This document shows positions 52,292-60,900 of a stretch of 64,000 nucleotides of DNA, one piece after another (positions within the stretch are counted from its first letter, which is position 1; each line of letters begins with the position of its first letter). The notes below the pieces were generated by a model. That model made no database searches, was not told where the DNA came from, and saw nothing but the letters and a program-made list of their open reading frames with translations. The position numbers and the translations under genes were made by a program. This DNA comes from Desulfosporosinus meridiei DSM 13257 (GTDB lineage: Bacteria; Bacillota; Desulfitobacteriia; Desulfitobacteriales; Desulfitobacteriaceae): the NCBI RefSeq assembly GCF_000231385.2, contig NC_018515.1, positions 3,864,501-3,928,500 of the forward strand, in the 5' to 3' direction.

Positions 52292-54013
52292 CTATTCCAC
52301 ACCAAAGATATAATAGTAGAGCGGTTGCCTACCGGGATGAATCTCAACTTCAATGTTCGAATTCTCTTCTCGGAGCCAATCTTGGAGTCGTTCAACATCT
52401 TCAAGTTTTGTGTCTTCTCCATAAAATATTGTAACCAAGTCATGAGTTTTCCATTCCATCTTATCGAGTGTGGCTTTTGCCACTTCATTTATGGATTTTC
52501 CAGTAGTCACTATAACATCTTCAACTAAGCCTAAAATATCACCGTCTAAAATCGTTAACTCTCCGTATTGAGAGTCCCGAACAGCATAAGTTACCTCTCC
52601 CGAACGAACACTGCTTAGTCCCCGCTCCATATTTTTAAGATTCGTCTCGGCGTCACCCTCGCCATTAAAGCTTAGTAGCGCAGAAATCCCTTGAGGTATA
52701 GACTTACTTGAGATTACATGGACTTGTTGCTCTTGTACAACATCTTTAACCTGACGAGCAGCCATAATGATATTTCCATTATTAGGAAGAATAAAAACTT
52801 GTTTTGCCTGAACCTTTCGGACTGCTTCGGAAAGGTCTTCCGTACTTGGGTTCATGGTTTGCCCACCATACACAACTTCATCAACTCCGAGGCTCATAAA
52901 AACCTCAGCAATTCCCTCACCCATTGCAACGGCTACTACTCCAAATTCTTTAAGAACCTTTTCTTCGTCTTTGGTTTCCCTTATAATCTCTTCCCCATTT
53001 TTATCTGTGTCTTCTTTCATAGAGTGAGCCATATTTTCATTCTGTTCTAACATATTGTGAATTTGCACCTGGTGCAATGTACCCCATTGAATAGCGTAAT
53101 CTAAGATCTTGCCCGGATTTTTAACATGCACATGAATTTTTACAACTTCAGGTGTTCCTACTACTAGCAGACAATCTCCTCGATCTAATAAATCATGCTT
53201 TATTTGCTCAACACGTAAATCCGTTCCCTTTACCAAGAATTCAGTACAATAGGGATAGTCTAAGTTCTCAATTTGCAGGAACTCATGTTTAGCTTCGGTA
53301 GACCCGGCATCACCTATTTTTGAAGAACTATCTACTTCGTTGAAAGTTTCTACGATTAGAGTTTCTACGATTAGAGTTTCTCCGGTTAATACTCCAATCC
53401 ATCCACCTAAAATAACTAGGAATCCCTGCCCCCCGGCATCTACTACCCCCGCCTGCTTAAGTACGGGCAGCATTTCCGGAGTTTTGGCCAAACTTTTAAA
53501 GCCCTGTTTCTGGGCCTCCTGAAGAGTCTCTAGTATGGTACCACCATTTTTGGCTATAGCTAAAGCAGCTCTTGCAGTCTCCTTCGAAACTGTAAGAATT
53601 GTACCTTCCACAGGTTTCATGACTGCCTTATAGGCTGTGTCAACTCCCGATTGAAGAGCCTGCGCAATTTGAAGAGCATTTGCAGTATTTAGCCCTTCTA
53701 AGCCTTTCGCGATACCCCTTAATAGCTGAGACAGTATAACTCCTGAATTTCCACGAGCACCCATTAAAGAGCCCATCGACGCTGCAGATGCAACTTCGCC
53801 GATAGACGGGCTATTATTTTTCTCGGCATCCTTCGCCGCAGACTGAATAGTCAAGAACATATTTGTTCCCGTGTCTCCATCCGGTACAGGAAACACATTC
53901 AGAGCATCAACATCGTGCTTTTTTAGTTCTAGGGCTTTCGCGCCGGACACCATCATTTGTTTCCATAGTTGTCCGTCAAGAACACTTATTATCTTTGTAG
54001 CTGCTGGTCTCAA
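52292..54013 (-). CDS. fakA: Fatty acid kinase catalytic subunit FakA (YloV, DAK2-type)
   Basis: The 573-aa protein has the N-terminal DhaL domain with ADP/Mg motif LNVFPVPDGDTGTNMFLTI and GARGNSGVILSQLLRG, a middle domain and a C-terminal Y-domain (FGVVAVAMGEGIAEVFMSLGVDEVVYGGQTMNPSTEDL). FakA with a FakB (DegV) partner phosphorylates free fatty acids for PlsX. No FakB gene is in the window. A duplicated TLIVE stretch comes from a 15-bp tandem repeat at 53345-53375. Confidence 0.93.
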   Translation of the reverse strand: MRPAATKIISVLDGQLWKQMMVSGAKALELKKHDVDALNVFPVPDGDTGTNMFLTIQSAAKDAEKNNSPSIGEVASAASMGSLMGARGNSGVILSQLLRGIAKGLEGLNTANALQIAQALQSGVDTAYKAVMKPVEGTILTVSKETARAALAIAKNGGTILETLQEAQKQGFKSLAKTPEMLPVLKQAGVVDAGGQGFLVILGGWIGVLTGETLIVETLIVETFNEVDSSSKIGDAGSTEAKHEFLQIENLDYPYCTEFLVKGTDLRVEQIKHDLLDRGDCLLVVGTPEVVKIHVHVKNPGKILDYAIQWGTLHQVQIHNMLEQNENMAHSMKEDTDKNGEEIIRETKDEEKVLKEFGVVAVAMGEGIAEVFMSLGVDEVVYGGQTMNPSTEDLSEAVRKVQAKQVFILPNNGNIIMAARQVKDVVQEQQVHVISSKSIPQGISALLSFNGEGDAETNLKNMERGLSSVRSGEVTYAVRDSQYGELTILDGDILGLVEDVIVTTGKSINEVAKATLDKMEWKTHDLVTIFYGEDTKLEDVERLQDWLREENSNIEVEIHPGRQPLYYYIFGVE

Positions 54014-54036
54014 AACCGTATCCCCCTAATCTTTGC

Positions 54037-54393
54037 CTACTCTAAAACGCGAACACCTTTTACGTTCACATTCACTTGGGACACGTTTAATCCCGTGAGC
54101 TTTTCAGTGGTATAACGAACGCGCTCCATAACACTGGCGGCAACTTCAGAAATCTTAACACCATATCCAACAATGATATAGAGGTCAATAACAACTTCAT
54201 TGTCTTTAACCGTAACCACCACTCCGCGGGCTAAATTCTCTCGCCCCAACATATCAGCCACACCATCCGTAATTTTACGTGAGGCCATACCGACTAAGCC
54301 GTAACACTCAACTGCTGTGGCACCCGCAATCGTGGAAATGACTTCTTCAGAGATTTCAATTTTACCCAAATTATTAATAATTTCTTTTCCCAT
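54037..54393 (-). CDS. yloU: Asp23/Gls24 family protein YloU
   Basis: The 118-aa protein has NNLGKIEISEEVISTIAGATAVECYGLVGMASRK, VTVKDNEVVIDLYIIVGYGVKISEVAASVMERVRYTTEKLTGL and VNVNVKGVRV. It is the usual upstream neighbour of fakA. The ATG at 54393 follows GGGGAGGG by 6 nt, while the frame opens at 54423. Exact role unknown; relatives act in envelope stress. Confidence 0.92.
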   Translation of the reverse strand: MGKEIINNLGKIEISEEVISTIAGATAVECYGLVGMASRKITDGVADMLGRENLARGVVVTVKDNEVVIDLYIIVGYGVKISEVAASVMERVRYTTEKLTGLNVSQVNVNVKGVRVLE

Positions 54394-54603
54394 AAAGGAC
54401 CCTCCCCTTCCGGTATCGTCCACGTTGAACTTATTCTACCAAGGAAATGAAAAATGTTCAAAGAAAAAGTAAAAAAAAATTTTCACATCCCAGAATTTTT
54501 CAAAAAAATTATTTACTTACATCGAAAACAGTACCTTGGTTCAAATTAATAAGCCTTAAAGAATTATTATCCCATGATAACCTGAAATTTCTCCCGGGAA
54601 AGC

Positions 54604-54632
54604 TTGCCAATACGAAGGACTTTTGATAGAAT
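54604..54632 (+). promoter_or_regulatory. Candidate sigma-A promoter of rpmB
   Basis: TTGCCA (54604-54609) and TAGAAT (54627-54632) are exactly 17 nt apart, each 5/6 against consensus. The start site would be about 30 nt before the rpmB ATG, which has an AAAGGAGG site. Confidence 0.65.
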
Positions 54633-54670
54633 GTATAAGTGTCATTTCGGCTGCAAAGGAGGTTTAGCGC

Positions 54671-54859
54671 ATGGCTAATGTTTGTGCTGTATGCGCCAAA
54701 GGAGTAGTCACTGGATTTCAAGTCAGCCACTCTCATATAAGAACAAAGCGAACTTGGAAACCAAACTTGCAAAATGTTCGTGCTATTGTGAACGGCACTC
54801 CTGCCCGGATCAAAGTTTGCACCAGATGCTTACGTTCCGGAAAAGTACAACGCGCTTAA
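54671..54859 (+). CDS. rpmB: 50S ribosomal protein L28
   Basis: The 62-aa product has the zinc-knuckle cysteines CAVC and [25 protein letters not shown] and a [19 protein letters not shown] terminus. It is the zinc-binding (C+) form. It is a single-gene unit on the plus strand, divergent from yloU, with its own promoter and terminator. Confidence 0.96.
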   Translation: MANVCAVCAKGVVTGFQVSHSHIRTKRTWKPNLQNVRAIVNGTPARIKVCTRCLRSGKVQRA

Positions 54860-54866
54860 TGAATCA

Positions 54867-54896
54867 AAAGCCCGACATTTTGCTCGGGCTTTTTTC
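54867..54896 (+). terminator. Terminator of rpmB
   Basis: GCCCGA (54870-54875) pairs with TCGGGC (54884-54889), flanked by A4 and T6. It begins 8 nt after the rpmB stop. Confidence 0.92.
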
Positions 54897-54937
54897 ATTT
54901 TGCCCTCAATCCCAAAAACATAATCTAAAGCCTTTAC

Positions 54938-54974
54938 GTCCTCCAAGGAAATCTTCGGAGGACTTTCTTTCTTC
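54938..54974 (+). terminator. Second hairpin after rpmB
   Basis: GTCCTCC (54938-54944) pairs with GGAGGAC (54957-54963), with inner AAG/CTT pairing, then TTTCTTTCTTC. It may be a backup terminator and also marks the left end of the repeat region. Confidence 0.6.
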
Positions 54975-55014
54975 CCCCGACCCCACGTCACATGCTCCCC
55001 GTCGACCTCAGCCC

Positions 55015-55196
55015 AGAGGGCATGATTTTGCGCAGTGAACCCTTTTGGCAGAGTCGCGTCAATCGCGCTTAGATTTCGAAGCGCCAGCGTGGCATGGGTT
55101 CACATGCAGTAAAGCCCAGAGGTTTGCCAACGCTCGCTTCGGAATCAAGGGCGATAGCGACGGTGCCATGGGTGAGCGGAGCAACATCATGCCCTC
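55015..55196. repeat. Palindromic repeat copy A (~182 bp)
   Basis: It begins AGAGGGCATGAT and ends ATCATGCCCTCC, so the ends are inverted repeats. The inside is imperfectly self-complementary through most of its length: blocks TTGC, ACCC, GGCA, GTCGC, CGAAGCG occur in order on both strands. It is GC-rich against the surroundings. A C-rich linker of about 40 bp precedes it. The open frames seen across it are not conserved as proteins. Confidence 0.88.
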
Positions 55197-55237
55197 CCCC
55201 GACCTCACGCCCCACGCTCCCCGTCGTCTCCAAGCCC

Positions 55238-55419
55238 AGAGGGCATGATGTTGCGCAACGAACCCTTTTGGCAGAGTCGCGTCAATCGCGCTCAGATTTC
55301 GAAGTGCCGGCGTGGCACGGGTTCACATGCAGGTAAGCCTGAGGTTTGCCAACGCTCGCTTCGGAATCGAGCGCGATAGCGACGGCGCCATGGGTGAGCG
55401 GAGCAACATCATGCCCTCT
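55238..55419. repeat. Palindromic repeat copy B (~182 bp)
   Basis: This is a second copy in the same orientation, 223 bp after copy A. It starts AGAGGGCATGAT (55238-55249) and ends with the reverse complement of that at 55408-55419. The right end overlaps the 3' end of hslO and supplies its codons for E/R, A and the stop. Confidence 0.88.
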
Positions 55420-56284
55420 CCCAAATCTCCTGCAGCTCATCCACATCAAAATGATAATGCTCGTTGCAAAAATGGCATACCATCTCGGCTTTCTCATCCG
55501 AGATTAGGTCTGCTATTTCTTTTTTCCCCAAGGACACCAAGGTACCACTCAACCGTTCTTTTGAACATGTACAGGTAAAGCCGATAGGACGCCGTTCAAG
55601 GACATGGTACGAAAGCTGCCCCATCAAACGACTCAATAGCTGATCCATAGTTTCACTCTGAGCTACTAGCTCACTAATGCCCGTCTCTAATTGACCCAAG
55701 AGATTTTCTATCGTCTGAATAACCTCTTCCGATGCTCCCGGCAATAACTGGATCAAAAACCCACCTGCCCCCGCAACGTGATAATCTTTCTCCACTAAAA
55801 CCCCCAGCAACAAAGCCGAAGGAATTTGTTCAGAGTTCAACAGATAATGCACTAAGTCTTCAGCGATCTCCCCGCTAACCAAAGGAACCATCCCTGTATA
55901 AACCTCGCCATTCTGTAAGCTTCTGCTAACGGACAACTCGCCACGACCAACCGCAGCACCTACATCAAGTTTGCCGGAAGCCTTAAGAGGCAGATCAACC
56001 AATGGCTCACGCACATAGCCTCTCACTTGCCCTTGCGCATTCCCCACAGCAACAACCCCTTGCAAAGGACCATCACCTAATAAACGTAAAGTAATACTCT
56101 CATCCCCTTTGAGAGAGCTGGCTAATATAAGAGCCCCAGTCATTAATCTCCCTAAAGCCGCTGTAGCAACTGGAGACATACCATGACGTCTGCGAGCCTC
56201 CTCTGCAGTATCCGTCGACTTCACTAAAACCCATCGAGCATTTCCTTCAAGCATAGTTCCAATCCATAATTCATCTTGTTGCAT
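55409..56284 (-). CDS. hslO: Redox-regulated chaperone Hsp33
   Basis: The 291-aa protein has the redox switch cysteines CTCSKERL (CxC) and VCHFCNEHYHFD (CxxC), and the chaperone body (GRLMTGALILASSLKGDESITLRLLGDGPLQGVVAVGNAQGQVRGYV). On oxidation with unfolding it releases zinc and holds unfolded proteins. The ATG at 56284 follows AAAGGA. Its last residues ERA and the stop codon are part of repeat copy B. Confidence 0.95.
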   Translation of the reverse strand: MQQDELWIGTMLEGNARWVLVKSTDTAEEARRRHGMSPVATAALGRLMTGALILASSLKGDESITLRLLGDGPLQGVVAVGNAQGQVRGYVREPLVDLPLKASGKLDVGAAVGRGELSVSRSLQNGEVYTGMVPLVSGEIAEDLVHYLLNSEQIPSALLLGVLVEKDYHVAGAGGFLIQLLPGASEEVIQTIENLLGQLETGISELVAQSETMDQLLSRLMGQLSYHVLERRPIGFTCTCSKERLSGTLVSLGKKEIADLISDEKAEMVCHFCNEHYHFDVDELQEIWERA

Positions 56285-56481
56285 AATCGTCAAATCCTTT
56301 ATAAAAATCTAGTCAAATATATTAACAAAAGCACCAGGCACATAACCTTAGCCTATCCCTATAATGCAATCATTACACCTATATAAGTGAAAGCAAATCA
56401 GAACCACCCAGAAACCTGCAGTCCTCTCTTAACATTAAACCACTCGCCCCCGACATCCCAAACCCCAGTCGTCCCCTGCCC
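56285..56481. other. Intergenic region between hslO and repeat copy C
   Basis: About 200 bp upstream of hslO are A/T-rich and then pass into a C-rich linker (about 56440-56481) like that before the other repeat copies. No gene is seen; the hslO promoter should be in the left part. Confidence 0.4.
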
Positions 56482-56664
56482 AGAGGGTATGATTTTGCGC
56501 AGCGAACCCTTTGGCAGAGTTGCGTTTATCGCCCTTATATTTCGAAGCGCCAGCGTAGCACTGGTTCACATGCAGATTCACCCAGAGGTTTGCCAAAGCT
56601 CGCTTCGGAATCAAGGGCGATAGCGACGGCGCCACGGGTGAGCGGAGCAACTTCATGCACTCCC
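56482..56664. repeat. Palindromic repeat copy C (~183 bp)
   Basis: This third copy starts AGAGGGTATGAT and ends TTCATGCACTCCCC, so both ends carry one or two changes against copies A and B. The interior TTTGGCAGAGTTGCG, CGAAGCGCCAGCG, CAAAGCTCGCTTCGG and GCGATAGCGACGG blocks are conserved. Confidence 0.88.
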
Positions 56665-56715
56665 CAAACCAAGTCCCCCGACCCCACGTCCCAAGCTCCC
56701 CATCGTCCCCAGCCC

Positions 56716-56916
56716 AGAGGGCATGATTTTGCGCAGCGAACCCTTTGGCAGAGTCGTGTCTATCGCCCTTATATTTCGAAGCGCCAGCGTGGCACTGGTT
56801 CACATGCAGATTCGCCCAGAGGTTTGCCAAAGCTCGCTTCGGAATCAAGGGCGATAGCGACGGCGCCACGGGTGAGAGGAGCAACTTCATGCCCTCCCCA
56901 ACTTCATGCCCTCCCC
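56716..56916. repeat. Palindromic repeat copy D with a duplicated end
   Basis: The fourth copy starts AGAGGGCATGAT at 56716, 234 bp after copy C. Its core ends at 56899. Its last 17 bp, AACTTCATGCCCTCCCC (56883-56899), are repeated in tandem at 56900-56916. The duplicated end overlaps the thiN 3' end and supplies its stop codon. Confidence 0.88.
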
Positions 56917-57560
56917 CTGGGCAAAACCGCTATAACCCAACCCTCATTAACCTCAACTACAGCCTTCTCACCTATAAAAACGTTACTAATACCCCTAGGA
57001 CGCTCCTGTAGTAGAACACCTTTATGCAAGGGATAATACAACCCCTCTGTCGTAACCACGGCCTTCTCCGAAAGAGCTATCAGGGAAATTTCCTGTCCAG
57101 GGGCCCCCTTCATCTCTTCCCGCCCTTGAACAATCCATAACTCTTGTTCCGGATCAATTACGCGCAATCGATATCCCTTCCGAGCATAAGCAAGCATCAG
57201 TGCTACATTCCCTAGGAAATGATCAATTCGCTTTCCTGTTGCCCCATACAGCCATATGTCCTGTTCGCCAAGCAGGTCAGCCTTTTCCTCAGCGCGCAAA
57301 AGGGCTAACTCTAGATCCGTCTCATCCTTTTCACAGGGGTAACGTTCTATGACACATCCGGAATCTTTACATCGACTTAAGTTCTCTGGGGAAATGGAAT
57401 CTAAGTCCCCAATTACCTGATCTGGCATACGCAAAGATAGGGCAGCATTGTTCGCTCCCCCATCTGCACAAATTAAAAAATGAACGTCTTTAAGAGCTTG
57501 CCTACCCCATTCATGATCCCAAGCTCCATTTGCTAAAACGGCAATTTTAATCTTACTCAC
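56904..57560 (-). CDS. thiN: Thiamine pyrophosphokinase
   Basis: The 218-aa enzyme has ICADGGANNAALSLRMPDQVIGDLDSIS, CEKDETDLELALLRA, YGATGKRIDHFLGNVALM and a C-terminal B1-binding domain. It makes TPP from thiamine. It ends the prpC-ftsW-pbp-prkC-rsgA-rpe-thiN series. The final PRGRA-stop is encoded in the duplicated end of repeat copy D. Confidence 0.94.
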   Translation of the reverse strand: MSKIKIAVLANGAWDHEWGRQALKDVHFLICADGGANNAALSLRMPDQVIGDLDSISPENLSRCKDSGCVIERYPCEKDETDLELALLRAEEKADLLGEQDIWLYGATGKRIDHFLGNVALMLAYARKGYRLRVIDPEQELWIVQGREEMKGAPGQEISLIALSEKAVVTTEGLYYPLHKGVLLQERPRGISNVFIGEKAVVEVNEGWVIAVLPRGRA

Positions 57561-57561
57561 C

Positions 57562-58221
57562 TTACTTCAAGCTAGCTGCCTGGCGAATATCTTTCACAGC
57601 CTGTTGGGGATCAGGTTGAGAGAACACAGCTGCACCAGCAACCAAAATATGGGCCCCAGCTTTGCCAACCACCGGTGCCGTTTCTAGGTTAATGCCGCCA
57701 TCCACTTCTATCTGACAAGCAGATCGGGTTTGAGTAAGATGGTGGTGAAGCACCTGAATTTTGGGCACAACATTAGTGATAAATTTTTGTCCACCAAACC
57801 CGGGGTTGACTGTCATCAAAAGCACCATATCTAAATCTTCTAGAATATACTTTAGTCCGTCAAGGGGAGTGGAGGGGTTAAGGGCAACTCCAGCAGTCAT
57901 TCCATGTTCCTTAATCTGCTGGATTACACGGTGAACATGAGGAGTCGTCTCCAAATGAAAGGTGATATGGTCGGCACCGGCAGCTGCAAAATCTCCTATG
58001 AATTTTTCAGGCTCATTAACCATTAAATGGACGTCAAAACGCATCTGTGATTGAGCCCTGATGGATTTCACTAAGGCCGGCCCAAAGGTTAGGTTAGGTA
58101 CAAAGTGTCCATCCATGATATCGATATGCAAGACCTCAGCGCCTGCTTCTTCAACCAAATTCACCTGTTCTCCCAGACGAGAAAAATCCGCGGATAATAT
58201 AGAAGGTGCCATTTGAATCAC
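57562..58221 (-). CDS. rpe: Ribulose-phosphate 3-epimerase
   Basis: The 219-aa TIM-barrel enzyme has APSILSADFSRLGEQV, LHIDIMDGHFVPNLTFG, HLMVNEPEKFI, MTVNPGFGGQKFI and EVDGGINLETAP. It interconverts ribulose-5-phosphate and xylulose-5-phosphate. It follows rsgA directly by 1 nt, the usual order. Confidence 0.97.
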   Translation of the reverse strand: MIQMAPSILSADFSRLGEQVNLVEEAGAEVLHIDIMDGHFVPNLTFGPALVKSIRAQSQMRFDVHLMVNEPEKFIGDFAAAGADHITFHLETTPHVHRVIQQIKEHGMTAGVALNPSTPLDGLKYILEDLDMVLLMTVNPGFGGQKFITNVVPKIQVLHHHLTQTRSACQIEVDGGINLETAPVVGKAGAHILVAGAAVFSQPDPQQAVKDIRQAASLK

Positions 58222-58222
58222 A

Positions 58223-59113
58223 TTAATACTTCCTCTCTGCTTCGATTACTTCTTTTAAGAATATAAGGTAATGGTCGTAACGTATAGGAGAAATTTCTCC
58301 TGTCTCTAAAGCAGCCTTAATGGCACAATTGGGTTCTTTATCATGTAGACAGCTGTTAAATCGGCATTGGTTGCGGCGAATTGCGAATTCAGGGAAACAA
58401 TCGGCTAATTCCGCCCGCTTCATCTCTGGCAAAAAGAGCGATGAAAAGCCGGGAGTGTCGGCTACTAACCCTCCTGAACAAACCATTAATTCAACATGGC
58501 GTGTAGTATGGCGGCCACGCTTTGATTTGTTGCTAATTTCCCCTGTTTTCAACTGAATCCCAGGAGACAGAGCATTAAAAAGGCTGGACTTCCCTGCTCC
58601 TGAAGGACCTGCCAGCACACTGATTTTATTAGTCAAACGTACAGCAATGTCGGCAATCCCTTGACCGGTTTTACTGGAAACTTCGAATACTGTGTATCCA
58701 ATGTTTCGGTAAACATCCGTTATCTTAAGACCCTCTTTAGGGGCAGTTCCAGACTCCTCCTTATACTTATCTAATTTCGTAAAAACTATTATGGGCTCAA
58801 TCTCTGCATCTGTCACTTGAATTAATAGGCGATCTAAAAGATTAAGATCAGGCTTAGGCGAGGTCATAGCAAAAACCAAAATTGCTTGATCTACGTTAGC
58901 TATCGTTGGTCGGGACAAGACATTCCGCCTAGTTATTACCGACTCAATAGTCGCCTTATCCTCCTGTTCCGGCAGGATATTCACCCGGTCACCTGGGATA
59001 AAATCCTGATCTTTAACACGAAAGCGACCGCGCAGGGAACATTCCCATACTCGGCCCTCCGCGTAAACATAATAGAAGCCCCCATATCCTTTGAGTAAAA
59101 CTCCATCGATCAT
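58223..59113 (-). CDS. rsgA: Ribosome small-subunit-dependent GTPase RsgA
   Basis: The 296-aa protein is a circularly permuted GTPase with G4 IVFTKLDKY first, then G1 LAGPSGAGKSSLFNAL and G3 VADTPGFSSL. An OB domain precedes and a zinc module follows (CRFNSCLHDKEPNCAIKAAL). It acts in 30S maturation and is a common partner and substrate of PrkC, encoded next to it. Confidence 0.96.
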   Translation of the reverse strand: MIDGVLLKGYGGFYYVYAEGRVWECSLRGRFRVKDQDFIPGDRVNILPEQEDKATIESVITRRNVLSRPTIANVDQAILVFAMTSPKPDLNLLDRLLIQVTDAEIEPIIVFTKLDKYKEESGTAPKEGLKITDVYRNIGYTVFEVSSKTGQGIADIAVRLTNKISVLAGPSGAGKSSLFNALSPGIQLKTGEISNKSKRGRHTTRHVELMVCSGGLVADTPGFSSLFLPEMKRAELADCFPEFAIRRNQCRFNSCLHDKEPNCAIKAALETGEISPIRYDHYLIFLKEVIEAERKY

Positions 59114-59115
59114 TT

Positions 59116-60900
59116 CTATTCCTCACTGACCATTGAGTTGGGGATGATAACATTGAAAAATCTTGATAAAGACTGAGCCAACATTACCTTGCTGTTGCTA
59201 GCTTGATCAAACATTCCTTGAGCCAATGGACCCGGCCCACTCGAGACAACCACATTGACCTCCGAACCCTGTTGAATACTTTCCCCCGGGTTAGGTGTCG
59301 TTCTTATCACAACATCTACTGGGTAGGTATTAGATCCTTCAGTCTCAATCTTCAAAATCAGCCTATTCTGATCCTGAAGTATGGTTTTCGCTTCAGCAGA
59401 TGACCGACCTATAACATTGGGCATATTGATGGTCTGCCATTGGGGGCCCACGCTGATAGTTAAAGTAATATTACCATTTTTAGGCCAAGAAGCTTTGGGC
59501 ATCGGATTCTGATCAATGACTGCATCTTTTGGCAGATTAGCATCCGGCACAGGCACAAATGTTATTTCGCCGGTAAAACCGGCATTTTGAATGAGATTTA
59601 AAGCATGTTCCTTTGACATATTTCCTGTTTTTACATCAGGAAATTGCCCCATATCGATCCCTTTACTAACAGTAAGTTTTATAGCCCTGCCAACCTTAAC
59701 TAAGGATTCCGCTTCAGGATCCTGGGAAATGATTCGATCCTTTTCAACTTTATCATTAAACTCATAGGTAATCTCCGGATCACGAACTAATTCGGCCTGT
59801 TTTAAATAATCCTCGGCAACAGGAACAGTTTTACCTGCTAAGTCCGGAACCTTTGTAGACTCCACCGAAATAAAATTTTTTAACCAAAGCCCTCCGCCAA
59901 CTAAGACAAAGAGAAGTACAAGGCCGCCAATAATCCAAAACTTACGTTTATTATTAAGATTATCGTTGGGCTTATTCGCTGCAGAGTCCTTTACATCAAT
60001 TGATGCCAGAGCCCTGCCCATCCCTTGATGAGTCCTTGTTGCTTCCGGATCATCCTCTGGAAAAAGTCCAAACCACTCAATGGGCTGCCCAGCTTGAATA
60101 CGGTTTAGATCTTCAAGTAATTCTTTAGCTGACAAATACCTTTTCTCTGGCATCTTGGCAATCGCCCGCATAATGACCGCTTCGAAGTCTTTTGTGATCC
60201 GAGGGTTAAGCTTACTCGGGGGAAGGGGCTCCTGTTGTAAGTGCTTTAACGCTATAGCGATAGGAGTTTCACCATCATAGGGCACTTTACCCGTTAAAAG
60301 TTCATAGAGCACGATTCCCAGAGAATATATGTCAGATTGTTCATTGCTTTGAATTCCTTTAGCTTGTTCCGGTGACAAATAATGAACTGAACCAACAATA
60401 TCTCCAGTATGCGTAACAGTAGCTGAAGATACGGCTCGAGCAATACCGAAATCCGTTACTTTAGCATGTCCGTCCGCGGTGACTAATATGTTGTGGGGCT
60501 TAATATCCCGATGAATAATATGATTTTCATGAGCATTTTGAATAGCACCTGTTATTTGACGGGCAAGATTAATAGATTGCTCTGTGGAAAGAGGCGCATA
60601 TTCACGAATAATCTCTTTAAGATTACGACCTTCCACAAATTCCATGACAATGTATTCTGTATCTCCGTCTTTACCCACATCATATATTGACACAATGTTG
60701 GGGTGAGACAAGCTAGCAGCAGACTGAGCTTCCCTCCGAAAACGACGAATAAAGTCTTCATCTGTTACAAACTGCTCTCGGAGAACCTTGATAGTCACAA
60801 CGCGGTTAAGTAAAAGATCCTTAGCCTTGTAAACAATCGCCATTCCACCGGCTCCAATTCTCTCTAAAACCTCGTATCGTCCCCCGAAGATTTTACTCAT
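59116..60900 (-). CDS. prkC: Serine/threonine protein kinase PrkC with three PASTA domains
   Basis: The 594-aa kinase has GAGGMAIVYKAKD, VTIKVL (Lys), HRDIKPHNIL and DFGIARA. A membrane helix (FWIIGGLVLLFVLVGGGLWL) separates it from three extracellular PASTA repeats of about 68 residues. A C-terminal tail (AQGMFDQASNSKVMLAQSL...) follows the last PASTA. It senses peptidoglycan fragments, in spores for germination. Its gene overlaps the PBP stop (4 nt). The opposing phosphatase is at 63624. Confidence 0.95.
   Translation of the reverse strand: MSKIFGGRYEVLERIGAGGMAIVYKAKDLLLNRVVTIKVLREQFVTDEDFIRRFRREAQSAASLSHPNIVSIYDVGKDGDTEYIVMEFVEGRNLKEIIREYAPLSTEQSINLARQITGAIQNAHENHIIHRDIKPHNILVTADGHAKVTDFGIARAVSSATVTHTGDIVGSVHYLSPEQAKGIQSNEQSDIYSLGIVLYELLTGKVPYDGETPIAIALKHLQQEPLPPSKLNPRITKDFEAVIMRAIAKMPEKRYLSAKELLEDLNRIQAGQPIEWFGLFPEDDPEATRTHQGMGRALASIDVKDSAANKPNDNLNNKRKFWIIGGLVLLFVLVGGGLWLKNFISVESTKVPDLAGKTVPVAEDYLKQAELVRDPEITYEFNDKVEKDRIISQDPEAESLVKVGRAIKLTVSKGIDMGQFPDVKTGNMSKEHALNLIQNAGFTGEITFVPVPDANLPKDAVIDQNPMPKASWPKNGNITLTISVGPQWQTINMPNVIGRSSAEAKTILQDQNRLILKIETEGSNTYPVDVVIRTTPNPGESIQQGSEVNVVVSSGPGPLAQGMFDQASNSKVMLAQSLSRFFNVIIPNSMVSEE

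Noticed and set aside
54682..57036. Several open frames of 65-150 codons on both strands across 54.7-57.0 kb
   Set aside because: They lie in the palindromic repeat copies and switch frame between copies; no ribosome sites or recognisable domains. The frames follow from the repeat's composition.
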